13,061 bases of DNA from UBA5941 sp021824385. Its GTDB lineage: Bacteria > Patescibacteriota > Microgenomatia > UBA8517. A model generated the notes under the pieces. That model made no database searches. It was not told where the DNA came from and saw only the letters and a program-made list of their open reading frames with translations. A program made the translations under genes and the position numbers. Position 1 is the stretch's first letter. Every line of letters starts with the position of its first letter. Shown here in pieces: positions 1 to 7,722 of the stretch. The DNA is taken from assembly GCA_027347685.1 (NCBI GenBank), contig DAIEQM010000006.1:1-13061 (forward strand), written 5' to 3'.

Positions 1-1
1 A

Positions 2-592
2 AAAGCGAATAATTCGTTTTTCGCCCGAAACGTTGACCAAGTCAAGTTGGTCTACATACGAGCTTTTTACAGAAATGTTGTCCGCCCTCCATTCACCGGT
101 TCCAATAAGCCCATGCGAAAAAGTTGCATGAGAAACGACGAGCGGAAACGGCGCATATGCACTTTGCAGTTTAAAAACAATAGTATTTGAGTCGGGATAT
201 TCAACTGACACCGCATCAAAACTGTAGTGAATGGAGCTTGCCGTAACTGGTGTGCCATCATGCCAGGTTCGTCCTTCGGCAAGTTTAAAGACCCATGTTT
301 TTCCTTGTTCTTTTGATTCCCAACTTTTAGCTAGTGAAGGTTTCGGCATTCCGGTATCATCAATTTTTGTGAGTCCCTCCCCAATCATAGAAAGCACCTC
401 CGGTGGCAGTTCGTCTATGTGATATCTACCAACCAATCCAATATACGATGTATGTGCCGAAGAAAATTTTGAAGAGATATATTTTCCCCCAAGGAAGAGC
501 ACTATTCCGACCACAAAGGCACCGGCGATTACAAACTTGAAGCGCGAAAGAAACGTAACTGTAAGAACAGCATAAAAGCGAATTTTGCGCAT
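2..592 (-). CDS. Family 5 ABC transporter substrate-binding protein (OppA/DppA-like), 3' end cut by window
   Basis: The frame starts at ATG 592 and stays open for 197 codons to the window edge, so the C-terminal part is missing; this is an edge effect, not a pseudogene. A single hydrophobic segment at residues 20-38 follows a basic N-terminus and contains no lipobox cysteine, so the protein is probably membrane-anchored with its binding domain outside. Residues 70-125 carry the family 5 extracellular solute-binding signature: IGEGLTKID, then KSWE, TWVFKLAEG, TWHDGTPVTASSI and HYSF. Members bind peptides or similar solutes and deliver them to an ABC permease, but no permease or ATPase gene is present here, so the substrate is unknown. 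The start lies 2 bases after the secG stop, with no SD and no convincing promoter of its own, which suggests translational coupling to secG. The family call is firm; the ligand is not. Confidence 0.85.
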   Translation of the reverse strand, partial: MRKIRFYAVLTVTFLSRFKFVIAGAFVVGIVLFLGGKYISSKFSSAHTSYIGLVGRYHIDELPPEVLSMIGEGLTKIDDTGMPKPSLAKSWESKEQGKTWVFKLAEGRTWHDGTPVTASSIHYSFDAVSVEYPDSNTIVFKLQSAYAPFPLVVSHATFSHGLIGTGEWRADNISVKSSYVDQLDLVNVSGEKRIIRF

Positions 593-594
593 TG

Positions 595-807
595 TTAGCT
601 TAAGAAAGCCGCGAGTGAGAGAGCAAGAAACAAAAATGACAATACAAAGGTAAACTTAAAAACCAAGGCTTCGAGTCCTCTTCTGGTAAAAGATTGAGCA
701 CCACTTCCCCATACTCTCCCAAACCCATTTCCCTTTACCTGTACCAAAATACAAACAGCCAACAGCAGAGAAACTATGAGTTGGAGGACTGTAAGAACAT
801 CTTTCAT
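595..807 (-). CDS. secG: SecG, preprotein translocase subunit
   Basis: The gene encodes 70 residues, the usual SecG size. Two hydrophobic helices (about residues 3-23 and 49-69) flank a glycine-rich polar loop. The first helix ends in the family hallmark ILVQVKGNGFG (residues 20-30), matching the ILLQ-x-GKG-G pattern of SecG. In the SecYEG channel SecG assists SecA-driven export across the cytoplasmic membrane; several neighbours (transglutaminase, glycosidase, solute-binding protein) would depend on this route. The ATG at 807 lies 8 bases after a perfect TATAAT, so the mRNA is probably leaderless, and there is no SD. The next gene starts 2 bases after the stop, so the two form an operon. Short membrane proteins have little sequence signal, but the motif, size and topology agree. 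Confidence 0.85.
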   Translation of the reverse strand: MKDVLTVLQLIVSLLLAVCILVQVKGNGFGRVWGSGAQSFTRRGLEALVFKFTFVLSFLFLALSLAAFLS

Positions 808-815
808 AAGAACCT

Positions 816-844
816 ATTATATCTTAAAAACGAATTTCAGCCAA
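816..844 (-). promoter_or_regulatory. Predicted secG promoter, leaderless
   Basis: On the minus strand a perfect TATAAT (821 to 816) is preceded, 17 bases upstream, by TTGGCT (844 to 839), a partial -35 box. The expected transcription start is 809-807, i.e. 0-2 bases from the secG ATG. The -35 box overlaps the 3' end of the upstream holin-like gene. Confidence 0.6.
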
Positions 845-1229
845 GGAGGCTTGTGAGAGCCATCAAAAGAAGTGAGTATGCGATGTACGCAAACGGTCCA
901 CTTCCAAAGTTAACCGGAGGCAAATCTAAATATTGGGCGTGAAATCCGGCAAAATGAAAACCGGTAATGGCAAATTGGTTGAGCGCAACATCAACAATAA
1001 AAAGGGTAATTGCATGACTCAAAAACTTGAAGAGCCCCAAGGTCGCTAAGTTGATTGGCAAAAGCAGCATGTTCACGATAGGCTTTACCACATAGGTGGC
1101 TACAGCCAAAGCGATTCCGGTTATCAATAGCCCTTGTAAGTAGTTATCAAACACAATTCCACTCGCAAGTTGTGTAATGACATACAGCGCTACCACTTCT
1201 CGGCTGAATACACGAAGGATTTTTTTCAT
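837..1229 (-). CDS. Phage-holin-family IV type (Mycobacterial 4TM) membrane protein
   Basis: This 130-residue protein is almost entirely hydrophobic, with about four membrane helices (roughly 12-28, 33-49, 58-82, 113-129). The stretch VVKPIVNMLLLPINLATLGLF (residues 47-67) matches the conserved core of the Phage_holin_4_2 / Mycobacterial 4TM family (VKPIL-LLLLPI-LTLGLF). Despite the family name, these proteins are widespread chromosomal membrane proteins of unknown role, and there are no phage genes nearby. ATG 1229 is the natural start; a TATTAA at 1242 to 1237 would place the transcription start at about 1230, so this gene also looks leaderless. uvrC ends 20 bases upstream and secG starts 29 bases downstream. 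The family call is good; the function is unknown. Confidence 0.75.
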   Translation of the reverse strand: MKKILRVFSREVVALYVITQLASGIVFDNYLQGLLITGIALAVATYVVKPIVNMLLLPINLATLGLFKFLSHAITLFIVDVALNQFAITGFHFAGFHAQYLDLPPVNFGSGPFAYIAYSLLLMALTSLLG

Positions 1230-1236
1230 TACTTAA

Positions 1237-1242
1237 TTAATA
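1237..1242 (-). promoter_or_regulatory. Candidate -10 box for the holin-like gene
   Basis: TATTAA on the minus strand, with its last base 8 positions before the ATG at 1229, predicts a start at about 1230. No -35 box is recognisable at 16-18 bases, so this is supported mainly by its agreement with the spacing at other genes in the window. Confidence 0.3.
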
Positions 1243-1249
1243 CCACAAA

Positions 1250-2563
1250 TCAAGAAAGAAGTGTTTTGGTAATAAGCTTATGATGAAGACGCCTGGCAAA
1301 GCGGTGTGCTTCATCTCTTACGCGGACGACGAGGTTTTTGGCATTGCCTTCCGGAAGCACAAACTGTTTGAATTTTTCCGTTTCACTGTCCCAAACCACC
1401 AGTGTTTCAAAACGTTTTGCGAGTCCGACAAAGGCAACCTTTCCTTGCAGAAGCGGTGCAACTACTCCAATTTGTGCTTTTCCCCCATCAATAATAATGA
1501 GGTCTGGAATTCCCCAATCTGCAAAGTGTTTCAGTCTTCGCTCTATGACTTCTTTCATGGAGTCAACATCGCTGTTTTGACGGTTTCCTTTATTGATTTT
1601 AAAATGTCGATAATATTTTTTGTCTGCTTCTCCATCAATAAATGTGACCATCGACGCGGTGGGGTTTACGCCCGACAAATGGGCGATATCAAAACATTCG
1701 ATTCGTGAAAGCGAGGGACAGTCAATAAATGTGCTTACTATTGAACGCAAGTCTTCGAGTTCTTTCTTGTGAACATCATAGACAAAATTAGGGTCAACAA
1801 TATATTCATTCATCTTTGGCGCGCTTCCCAGTGTGCGCTGAAATCGTGCCAGTTTCTCTTTAATACTTTGGGCTTTTTCAAAATGCTCGGTTTTTGCTTC
1901 ACGTATCATCTGTGAAACGAGTTCCTTTTCGATCGTGCGGGCACTGCCATCGAGTACTCGACAGAGTCTCCGGATGTTTCTTAGATATTCCTTTTTCTGA
2001 GCAGTACGTACTGAAATATCTGCAATGTGGTGTATTTCAGAGGGACAGGGATTACATAGTCCTATCTCTTTATAAATGCATGCCCGCTTTCCAATTCTGT
2101 GGGTACTGAATGGAAAAACCTTTCGAAGTGAATGAAGCACGTATTTTGCACTCCTGCCGTCGACAAATGGTCCGAATGTTTTTTTCAGTTTCACACCGGA
2201 AAGCTGAGTTTGCCTAAATGTCAGGACACGAGGAAACTCCTCATCAGTTATACCAATATAGAGTGGTGATTTATCATCCTTCAGCTCAATGTTATAGAGC
2301 GGCATGTGATCGCGTACTAGCTTCGCTTCTAAAAGAAGTGCTTCAAACTCGCTTTGCACTTCAATATAGGTGAGTGTTTTCGCTTCACTGACCATCTTCG
2401 CGGTTTTGGGAAGTAAATTGGAGGCGGTATAGCTTCTAATACGATTTTTCAGGTTTTTCGCCTTCCCTATATACAAAATATGCCCATCGACAGCACGGTA
2501 TTGATACACCCCGGGTGTTTCAGGGAGTGTCTTTACTTCATCTGGAAAGTTAATGCTTCGCAT
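1250..2563 (-). CDS. uvrC: UvrC, excinuclease ABC subunit C (short form without HhH)
   Basis: UvrC makes both incisions around a lesion marked by UvrA and UvrB. Residue numbers here count from a TTG at 2572 (440 residues); the ATG at 2563, three codons in, is preferred (437 residues). An N-terminal GIY-YIG nuclease domain (GVY 21-23, YIG 34-36, Arg 44/46, EALLLE 77-82) makes the 3' incision. A UVR motif at about 213-247 would bind UvrB. The RNase-H-like 5' nuclease keeps its D-D-H triad: FDI Asp295, IDGG Asp362 and RDEAH His423. The protein stops about 17 residues after that histidine, so the C-terminal tandem helix-hairpin-helix of the roughly 610-residue E. coli enzyme is absent. Only Cys165, Cys173 and Cys176 remain in the region of the iron-sulphur cluster. 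The gene overlaps the transglutaminase gene by 14 bases and has no SD. Confidence 0.96.
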   Translation of the reverse strand: MRSINFPDEVKTLPETPGVYQYRAVDGHILYIGKAKNLKNRIRSYTASNLLPKTAKMVSEAKTLTYIEVQSEFEALLLEAKLVRDHMPLYNIELKDDKSPLYIGITDEEFPRVLTFRQTQLSGVKLKKTFGPFVDGRSAKYVLHSLRKVFPFSTHRIGKRACIYKEIGLCNPCPSEIHHIADISVRTAQKKEYLRNIRRLCRVLDGSARTIEKELVSQMIREAKTEHFEKAQSIKEKLARFQRTLGSAPKMNEYIVDPNFVYDVHKKELEDLRSIVSTFIDCPSLSRIECFDIAHLSGVNPTASMVTFIDGEADKKYYRHFKINKGNRQNSDVDSMKEVIERRLKHFADWGIPDLIIIDGGKAQIGVVAPLLQGKVAFVGLAKRFETLVVWDSETEKFKQFVLPEGNAKNLVVRVRDEAHRFARRLHHKLITKTLLS

Positions 2564-4346
2564 GTTTAGCAATAAAATATATCATAATAGGCAATAAAAC
2601 TATCGGCATCATAAGGACAAACAAATGTGCGATGAGAATTGCAGTTTTGGAAACAGGAATTTCGATTGTTTCTTTTAGTGACTCTATCTGTAAATGTGCG
2701 GGCAACTTACTCCCAAAAAATCCCGGATAGAGGTTTATTGAAAACGAACTTTTTGAATAGGGCAAAATGCTCGGAATATTTTTAGTCACGATGTTCGTGT
2801 TATCGGCTTGCACAGAAACAGGGATATTGTACAGTGCATGCCCTGATGAATTCTCTACAGTAACGGTGTACGTTTGTGACCACAACGAAAAACCAACGGG
2901 AGAAACTGCAATTGTGGGTGTGGTAGTTTCGCTCTCCACTCCTTTTGCACTTGGTTCAATATGAATCAAATCACTGTTTGGATCCGTGGTTTCGTATGTT
3001 CCTGGAGTTTGTGGCAATGTACTCGATGCGCCATGTATAACGAAGGTGATGTGATTTAAATCAAAGTGAGAAAAATAGTCAACTCCTCCCGTGGTATTCC
3101 CCCATGTCGGATCGACCTGAATCCATTGTCCACTCACAGTATCGTAGTATTCGGGCCACGAGTGAAGAACATCTCCGCCGAGAGCGCGCGGCCTCATTGA
3201 ATCTTCTGAAATTGCAAAGCCATTCACTTCTCGGGCTGGAATCCCTGCAGCTCGTGCGATTGCAATAAAGAGATCGGTAAACTCCATACAAATGGCTTCA
3301 GTCTTTTTTGAAAGAGAAAGTTTTGCACCAAGACGTTCCTGCGGACGGGCCGTTTTTGTATAGTCGTATGAGAGATTGTGTACAACATAATCGTAAATAG
3401 CCTGAGGGGTTTTTAGACGTTGTGCCAATTCATGTATTTGCGGGTCGTTTGACTCCCAATACTTTTGAGGGGAGGTATTTAGCTTTATTGCCTCTTGGTT
3501 GATTGCTGGAAAATCGTCTTGAGCACTCGCGAAAACAAAGATCGTTCCAGAAACGGTAAATGTTTTTTGTTCCTTTGCTTTTAACGTAAGTTTTCCGATC
3601 CAGTTTCCATCAGAATCATACGTGAGCGACTCCGGCATATCGCTAAACTGTTCTAAATACACCTTTTGGGTTGCAGTATCGGGTGGAATAGCAAACGTTA
3701 CTTCACGGGGAAAGTAAGAAGTATTGATAAACGGATAATTAAGCGTGAAATCAAATGCGGCCACATCCCCCAGATAGGCAGTGACTGGGGACTCACTGGT
3801 TTTGCTTAAATCGAGTGAGTATTCCATAAACGAACCATTTTTAACTCCCGTGGTTTGCGGAAAGATATGAAACGTCTGTGCGTCGTCCAAAGAAACCCGT
3901 AAAACAGTTTTAAGGCTCGTAAATTGAGAAGCATTTTTGACACGAGGAATTTTTATTTCAACAACTTTTCCGTGTTTTGTTACTAAACTTTCATCAGTAA
4001 AAAGAATGGTCACTTTTTTGTTTGCACCAAGCCCCAGTGCAGGACGTTTAAAAGTGGCTTCATAGGTGTGCTCATCTTTTTGAATTACTTTTGCCGCCAA
4101 ACCACTTTCATACACGGTAATGTCAGTCGGTGTGAACCCATCGGTGTCAAACGAAAAAGAAGGAGCATATGTTTCTGTTGTTACGTTTCTAATTACTATT
4201 TCTTCACGCACTTTCACAGATCCGTTACTCGTCAGCTCGTAGGTAAAATTTCCACTCAGGGAAAATGGTTGTACGTTATTTGATGCTTTGACACTGGGTA
4301 CAATGCAAAAAAACAAGACCAAAAGTAAAAGACATACAGGTTTCAT
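2550..4346 (-). CDS. Exported, membrane-anchored transglutaminase-like protein
   Basis: The gene encodes about 598 residues from ATG 4346; a GTG at 4355, three codons earlier, is the basis of the numbering here (601). A signal peptide (residues 4-24) ends in VKA-S, a good signal peptidase I site. A large beta-rich region (about 30-275) precedes the transglutaminase-like core (about 300-420). The core has the Cys-His-Asp triad in the family spacing: Cys356 in AICMEFTDLF, followed by ARAAGIPAR; His398 in LHSWPEYY; Asp415 in WIQVDPTWGN. A further beta domain (480-570) leads to one C-terminal membrane helix (572-595) with a short basic tail, so the catalytic part is outside. Such cores can cross-link, hydrolyse peptides or act on other amides; the substrate cannot be told. 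The gene lies 19 bases after uvrA and overlaps uvrC by 14 bases. No SD is seen. Confidence 0.88.
   Translation of the reverse strand: MKPVCLLLLVLFFCIVPSVKASNNVQPFSLSGNFTYELTSNGSVKVREEIVIRNVTTETYAPSFSFDTDGFTPTDITVYESGLAAKVIQKDEHTYEATFKRPALGLGANKKVTILFTDESLVTKHGKVVEIKIPRVKNASQFTSLKTVLRVSLDDAQTFHIFPQTTGVKNGSFMEYSLDLSKTSESPVTAYLGDVAAFDFTLNYPFINTSYFPREVTFAIPPDTATQKVYLEQFSDMPESLTYDSDGNWIGKLTLKAKEQKTFTVSGTIFVFASAQDDFPAINQEAIKLNTSPQKYWESNDPQIHELAQRLKTPQAIYDYVVHNLSYDYTKTARPQERLGAKLSLSKKTEAICMEFTDLFIAIARAAGIPAREVNGFAISEDSMRPRALGGDVLHSWPEYYDTVSGQWIQVDPTWGNTTGGVDYFSHFDLNHITFVIHGASSTLPQTPGTYETTDPNSDLIHIEPSAKGVESETTTPTIAVSPVGFSLWSQTYTVTVENSSGHALYNIPVSVQADNTNIVTKNIPSILPYSKSSFSINLYPGFFGSKLPAHLQIESLKETIEIPVSKTAILIAHLFVLMMPIVLLPIMIYFIAKHAKH
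2576..2584 (-). promoter_or_regulatory. Candidate extended -10 box for uvrC inside the upstream gene
   Basis: TGATATATT on the minus strand (2584 to 2576) fits the extended -10 form TGnTATAAT with one mismatch. It predicts a start near 2569, 6 bases before ATG 2563 and downstream of the alternative TTG at 2572. It lies within the last codons of the transglutaminase gene. AT-rich coding sequence can give such matches by chance. Confidence 0.3.
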
Positions 4347-4356
4347 AGTAAACACT

Positions 4357-4362
4357 ATTGTA
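4357..4362 (-). promoter_or_regulatory. Candidate -10 box for the transglutaminase gene
   Basis: TACAAT on the minus strand, just after the uvrA stop, predicts transcription from about 4350, 4 bases before ATG 4346. This favours ATG 4346 over GTG 4355, which would lie upstream of the start. No clear -35 box is present, and readthrough from uvrA is equally possible. Confidence 0.4.
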
Positions 4363-4374
4363 TCAGGAGTACTT

Positions 4375-7290
4375 TCAAGCTTTCTTGAGGTAAAGACCAG
4401 TTACACTCTCTTTGTTTTTCATAATTTCCTCTGGTGTGCCTTCTGCAATAATTCGCCCCCCTTTGTCTCCCCCTTCTGGGCCCAAATCAATAATCCAATC
4501 AGAATTGCGTACCACATCGAGATTGTGCTCAACAACAAGCACGGTGTTTCCGCGCTCAACTAAAATTTTCAATACACCCATGAGTTTTTCGAGATCTTTA
4601 AAATGAAGCCCCGTTGTTGGTTCGTCTAATATATAGAGTGTTTTGCCTGTTCCGCGTCGGGCAAGCTCTGTCGCGAGTTTCACGCGCTGGGCTTCTCCTC
4701 CTGATAAGGTTGTCGCTGATTGCCCAAGCTCCATATAGTCAAGGCCGACTGCTGAAAGCGTTTCGATCTTATTTACAATTTGAGGATGCACACTAAAGAA
4801 TGTTTGGGCTTCTGCAACGGTCATCTTAAGTACTTCCGCAATATTTTTTCCACGGTACAAAACCTCCAAGGTTTGACTATTGAAACGAGTTCCTTTGCAG
4901 ACTTCACAGACAATCCAGATATCGGGCATAAACTGCATTTCTATTTTCACCTGTCCTTGTCCTTCACACGCTTCACAGCGTCCACCTTTTACATTGAATG
5001 AAAATCGTCCTTTTTTGAATCCCATCACCTTGGCTTCACGAGTGGCCGCATATACATCTCGAACCAAGTCAAACACTTTGGTGTAGGTTGCAGGGTTACT
5101 TCTCGGTGTTCGCCCGATAGGTGACTGGTCGATCATGATTACTTTATCAATACTTTCAGACCCCAAAAGCTCACGGTATGCCAATCCCTCATCACGATGT
5201 TCACGAATAATCTTTGATGCCACCGCATGATACAGTGTTTCCACGATCAGACTTGATTTTCCGCTTCCCGATACTCCCGTGACACATACAAACTTACCAA
5301 GGGGAACGGTGAGATCTACATCTTTTAAATTAAATCCGTGAGCGCCTTTCAATACCAGTTTTCCTTTTTGTTCTTTTGTTTTGTTTGGAGGGAAGACAAT
5401 TTTCTTCTTGTCAGATAAATATGGGCCGGTAATGGATTTTTTATTCTTTGAAAGCTCAGCGGGGGTTCCCTCTGCGACACACAACCCGCCGTGTTTTCCC
5501 GCTTCAGGCCCAAAATCAAAAATATAATCGGCGGCGCGCATAACTTCTTTGTCATGCTCCACAACAATGACTGAGTTTCCAAGGTCTCGGAGCTTTACGA
5601 GTGTTTGAATAAGTTTGTCGTTGTCCCTCGGATGAAGTCCAATGGTTGGTTCATCGAGCACATACAAAACTCCTGTTAACCCTGATCCAATTTGAGATGC
5701 AAGTCGAATACGCTGGGCCTCTCCACCCGAGAGAGTATCGGCACCACGAGAAATAGTTAAGTAATCAAGGCCCACGTCTTCCAAAAAGGTTAGCCGTGTC
5801 GCAATTTCTTTCAGAATCATGTTTCCTATTTCAATCTCACGACCGCTTAACACATGTCCGGTGGTCAAGCTATTGCACCACATGAGTGCATTGGTAATAG
5901 TCATGTTACTCACATCACTGATTGGTTTTTTGTCTATGGTAATTGCGGTTGCTTCTTTTTTGAGTCGTGTGCCTTCACACAATGGACACACTACTTGCTG
6001 CATATATTTCTCAATACTTGCCTTCACATAGTCACTTTCGCTTTCTTTATATCGGCGCATGAGTTCGCCTTTTATCCCCCTGAAGGTTTCATAAATTTCT
6101 GTTGCTTTTCCAAATCTATTGGTACCGGTCACTAAAAATTCTTCGTCTCCTGTTCCATCCAAAAGAAGACGCTTTTCTTCTTCGGTTAAGTTTTTGGTTG
6201 GGGTACTCGCATTTATGTGGTGAGTGTTACACACCTCAACAATAAGTCGAGAAAGCCATGTGTCGTGTTCAAAAATACTTGAAAACGGCAAGATTCCACC
6301 TTCTTTGATGGAAATTTCAGGCAAAAACAAATTCGTTTCGTTGACCCGGAGAACTTTACCAAGCCCAGTACATTCAGGACATGCACCATGAGGAGAATTA
6401 AATGAGAATGTTCGCGGTTCAATTTCAGGAAGGGTGATGTTATCAACGGGACAACTAAATTTTTCACTAAACAAGTGGTCTTCAAGTTCTGTGGGGTATT
6501 CGGGCATTTCAAATCCCTTATCAAGAACACGAGTAAGAATTACGAGCCCATCACTTAAAGCAAGTGCTTGGCCAATAGAGTCATTTAAGCGGCCCATGAG
6601 ATTTTTCTTTTGAACTTCGTCAGATAAATCTGATGAGGTGAGGGAAAGTCTATCCACCACACACTCAAGGGTGTGTTTGTTTGTTTTGATTAAAGTAAAG
6701 TCATCATTGAGCTCATAAATGCGTCCATCAACTCGCACACGACGATACCCTTTGGCTTTAATGTTTTCAAAGAGTGCAGAAAATTCTCCTTTACGATCTT
6801 TCACGAGTGGCGCCAAAATAAGATAGCGAGCAACTTTATCTTTCTTCAATACTTCTTCAATTTGAACAACTGCTTTATTTACAATTTGCTCTAAACTCTG
6901 CCCCGCAATTTCCCGTCCGCAAATCGGACAATGAGGGTGCCCGACACGAGCAAAAAGAAGACGCATGTAATCATAAATTTCAGTAACGGTACCTACTGTG
7001 GAGCGAGGATTGTGTGAAACAGTTTTTTGGTCAATTGAGATAGCGGGAGAAAGCCCGGTTATTTGGTCTACATCTGGTTTTCCCATGATTCCCAAAAACT
7101 GACGAGCGTAAGTGGAAAGACTTTCCACATACCGCCGCTGACCTTCGGCATATATGGTGTCAAAGGCAATAGAACTTTTACCACTCCCCGATACACCCGT
7201 AAACACGACGAGTTTGTTCTTTGGAATATCAAGATCAATATTCTTTAAATTGTGTTGTCTGGCGCCTCTGACATGAATGAAGTTTTCCAT
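4375..7290 (-). CDS. uvrA: UvrA, excinuclease ABC subunit A
   Basis: UvrA is the dimeric ATPase that scans DNA for damage and loads UvrB. The 971 residues hold two ABC ATPase modules: Walker A GVSGSGKSS at 32-40 and 672-680, signature LSGGEAQR at 520-527 and 862-869, and Walker B with LDEPT at 545-549 and 888-892. The C-terminal zinc module is intact (Cys772/775 with Cys795/798). The first module has Cys280 and Cys304/307, but the position that is usually the second cysteine is Asp283. Other cysteine pairs are at 121/124 and 435/438. The ATG at 7290 fits the normal N-terminus ending in RGARQHNLKNID. A TATAAT 11 bases upstream of ATG and the lack of SD suggest a 5-base leader. The transglutaminase gene follows after 19 bases. 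Confidence 0.98.
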   Translation of the reverse strand: MENFIHVRGARQHNLKNIDLDIPKNKLVVFTGVSGSGKSSIAFDTIYAEGQRRYVESLSTYARQFLGIMGKPDVDQITGLSPAISIDQKTVSHNPRSTVGTVTEIYDYMRLLFARVGHPHCPICGREIAGQSLEQIVNKAVVQIEEVLKKDKVARYLILAPLVKDRKGEFSALFENIKAKGYRRVRVDGRIYELNDDFTLIKTNKHTLECVVDRLSLTSSDLSDEVQKKNLMGRLNDSIGQALALSDGLVILTRVLDKGFEMPEYPTELEDHLFSEKFSCPVDNITLPEIEPRTFSFNSPHGACPECTGLGKVLRVNETNLFLPEISIKEGGILPFSSIFEHDTWLSRLIVEVCNTHHINASTPTKNLTEEEKRLLLDGTGDEEFLVTGTNRFGKATEIYETFRGIKGELMRRYKESESDYVKASIEKYMQQVVCPLCEGTRLKKEATAITIDKKPISDVSNMTITNALMWCNSLTTGHVLSGREIEIGNMILKEIATRLTFLEDVGLDYLTISRGADTLSGGEAQRIRLASQIGSGLTGVLYVLDEPTIGLHPRDNDKLIQTLVKLRDLGNSVIVVEHDKEVMRAADYIFDFGPEAGKHGGLCVAEGTPAELSKNKKSITGPYLSDKKKIVFPPNKTKEQKGKLVLKGAHGFNLKDVDLTVPLGKFVCVTGVSGSGKSSLIVETLYHAVASKIIREHRDEGLAYRELLGSESIDKVIMIDQSPIGRTPRSNPATYTKVFDLVRDVYAATREAKVMGFKKGRFSFNVKGGRCEACEGQGQVKIEMQFMPDIWIVCEVCKGTRFNSQTLEVLYRGKNIAEVLKMTVAEAQTFFSVHPQIVNKIETLSAVGLDYMELGQSATTLSGGEAQRVKLATELARRGTGKTLYILDEPTTGLHFKDLEKLMGVLKILVERGNTVLVVEHNLDVVRNSDWIIDLGPEGGDKGGRIIAEGTPEEIMKNKESVTGLYLKKA

Positions 7291-7301
7291 AGCAAACTCT
7301 T

Positions 7302-7307
7302 ATTATA
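7302..7307 (-). promoter_or_regulatory. Predicted uvrA -10 box
   Basis: A perfect TATAAT on the minus strand lies 11 bases upstream of ATG 7290, predicting a start at about 7295 and a leader of about 5 bases. The -35 region is poor (TAGAAA at 17 bases). No LexA-type SOS box is recognisable nearby. Confidence 0.5.
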
Positions 7308-7395
7308 CACTTCACCATTCGGGTTTTCTATGTATTGGGAATTATGTGTTAGGAATTAATGTACCGGGATTGATATGTGATGAAGTACAAAAGAT

Positions 7396-7425
7396 AAAGG
7401 GAGTTTTTTACAAAAAACTCCCTTT
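7396..7425 (-). terminator. Intrinsic terminator after the 75-residue membrane protein gene
   Basis: A perfect 13-base-pair stem (7396-7408 with 7413-7425) closes a 4-base loop. In the minus direction the stem ends in CCCTTT and is followed by ATCTTTTG, a moderate U-tract. On the plus strand no U-tract follows. It separates the small upstream gene from uvrA. Confidence 0.75.
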
Positions 7426-7435
7426 GAGGACACCG

Positions 7436-7663
7436 TTATCGAAAAAGGCGTCGTTTTATGTTTAAAAGAATAATGCCTACTCCGATCGCATAGACTAACC
7501 CTACGACAACAAGAGAAGTCAGGTACACGAAAGGCGAGAACTGCGCCCCTTCCAGAATTAGATTAGTTGTAACCGCTTGAGAAATCACGTACAAGGGTGA
7601 CAGACAAATGTATAGTGCAACCACACCTATCAACGTAGACAAACCGGCAAGTAGGGGTTTCAT
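7436..7663 (-). CDS. Small two-helix membrane protein of unknown function
   Basis: From ATG 7663 the gene encodes 75 residues. A perfect AAGGAG (7675 to 7670) lies 6 bases upstream, which decides for this start over a GTG at 7705 that would lie inside the promoter. Two hydrophobic helices (about 5-27 and 46-69) are joined by a short polar loop, and the C-terminus is basic (NIKRRLFR), so it is probably cytoplasmic. No family is recognised. It is a self-contained unit with an extended -10 promoter about 26 bases of leader upstream and a strong terminator 10 bases after the stop. It is transcribed divergently from the 128-residue gene at 7785. Start signals, topology and terminator make it a credible gene. 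Confidence 0.6.
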   Translation of the reverse strand: MKPLLAGLSTLIGVVALYICLSPLYVISQAVTTNLILEGAQFSPFVYLTSLVVVGLVYAIGVGIILLNIKRRLFR

Positions 7664-7695
7664 TGTGTACTCCTTTTTGAACTCAATTAACTTAT

Positions 7696-7704
7696 AGTAT
7701 ATCA
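7696..7704 (-). promoter_or_regulatory. Extended -10 promoter of the 75-residue gene
   Basis: TGATATACT on the minus strand (7704 to 7696) matches TGnTATAAT with one mismatch and predicts a start at about 7689 and a 26-base leader that includes the SD. No good -35 box is seen, as is usual for extended -10 promoters. The same nine bases occur in the promoter of the 121-residue membrane protein. Confidence 0.5.
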
Positions 7705-7722
7705 CATTGTGTAAGAAATATC

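Noticed and set aside
837..1229. Prophage or lysis cassette suggested by the phage holin family name
   Set aside because: The family is mostly chromosomal with no proven lysis role, and no endolysin, integrase or phage structural gene is nearby.
1280..1708. 142-codon plus-strand open frame opposite uvrC
   Set aside because: Lies fully within a firmly identified gene, has no SD or promoter, and its translation has no protein-like motifs.
2461..2563. Homing endonuclease suggested by the GIY-YIG motif
   Set aside because: The motif is the normal first domain of UvrC, followed by the UVR motif and the second nuclease domain in the right order.
2564..2572. TTG start for uvrC at 2572
   Set aside because: ATG 2563 is a better codon, and the candidate -10 box predicts transcription beginning after the TTG.
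7338..7365. Two copies of GGAATTA 14 bases apart upstream of uvrA
   Set aside because: Too short and AT-rich to distinguish from chance; not positioned as an operator relative to the -10 box.
7291..7435. LexA-type SOS box controlling uvrA
   Set aside because: No CTG-N10-CAG or GAAC-N4-GTTC type site was found in the short upstream regions of uvrA or uvrB.
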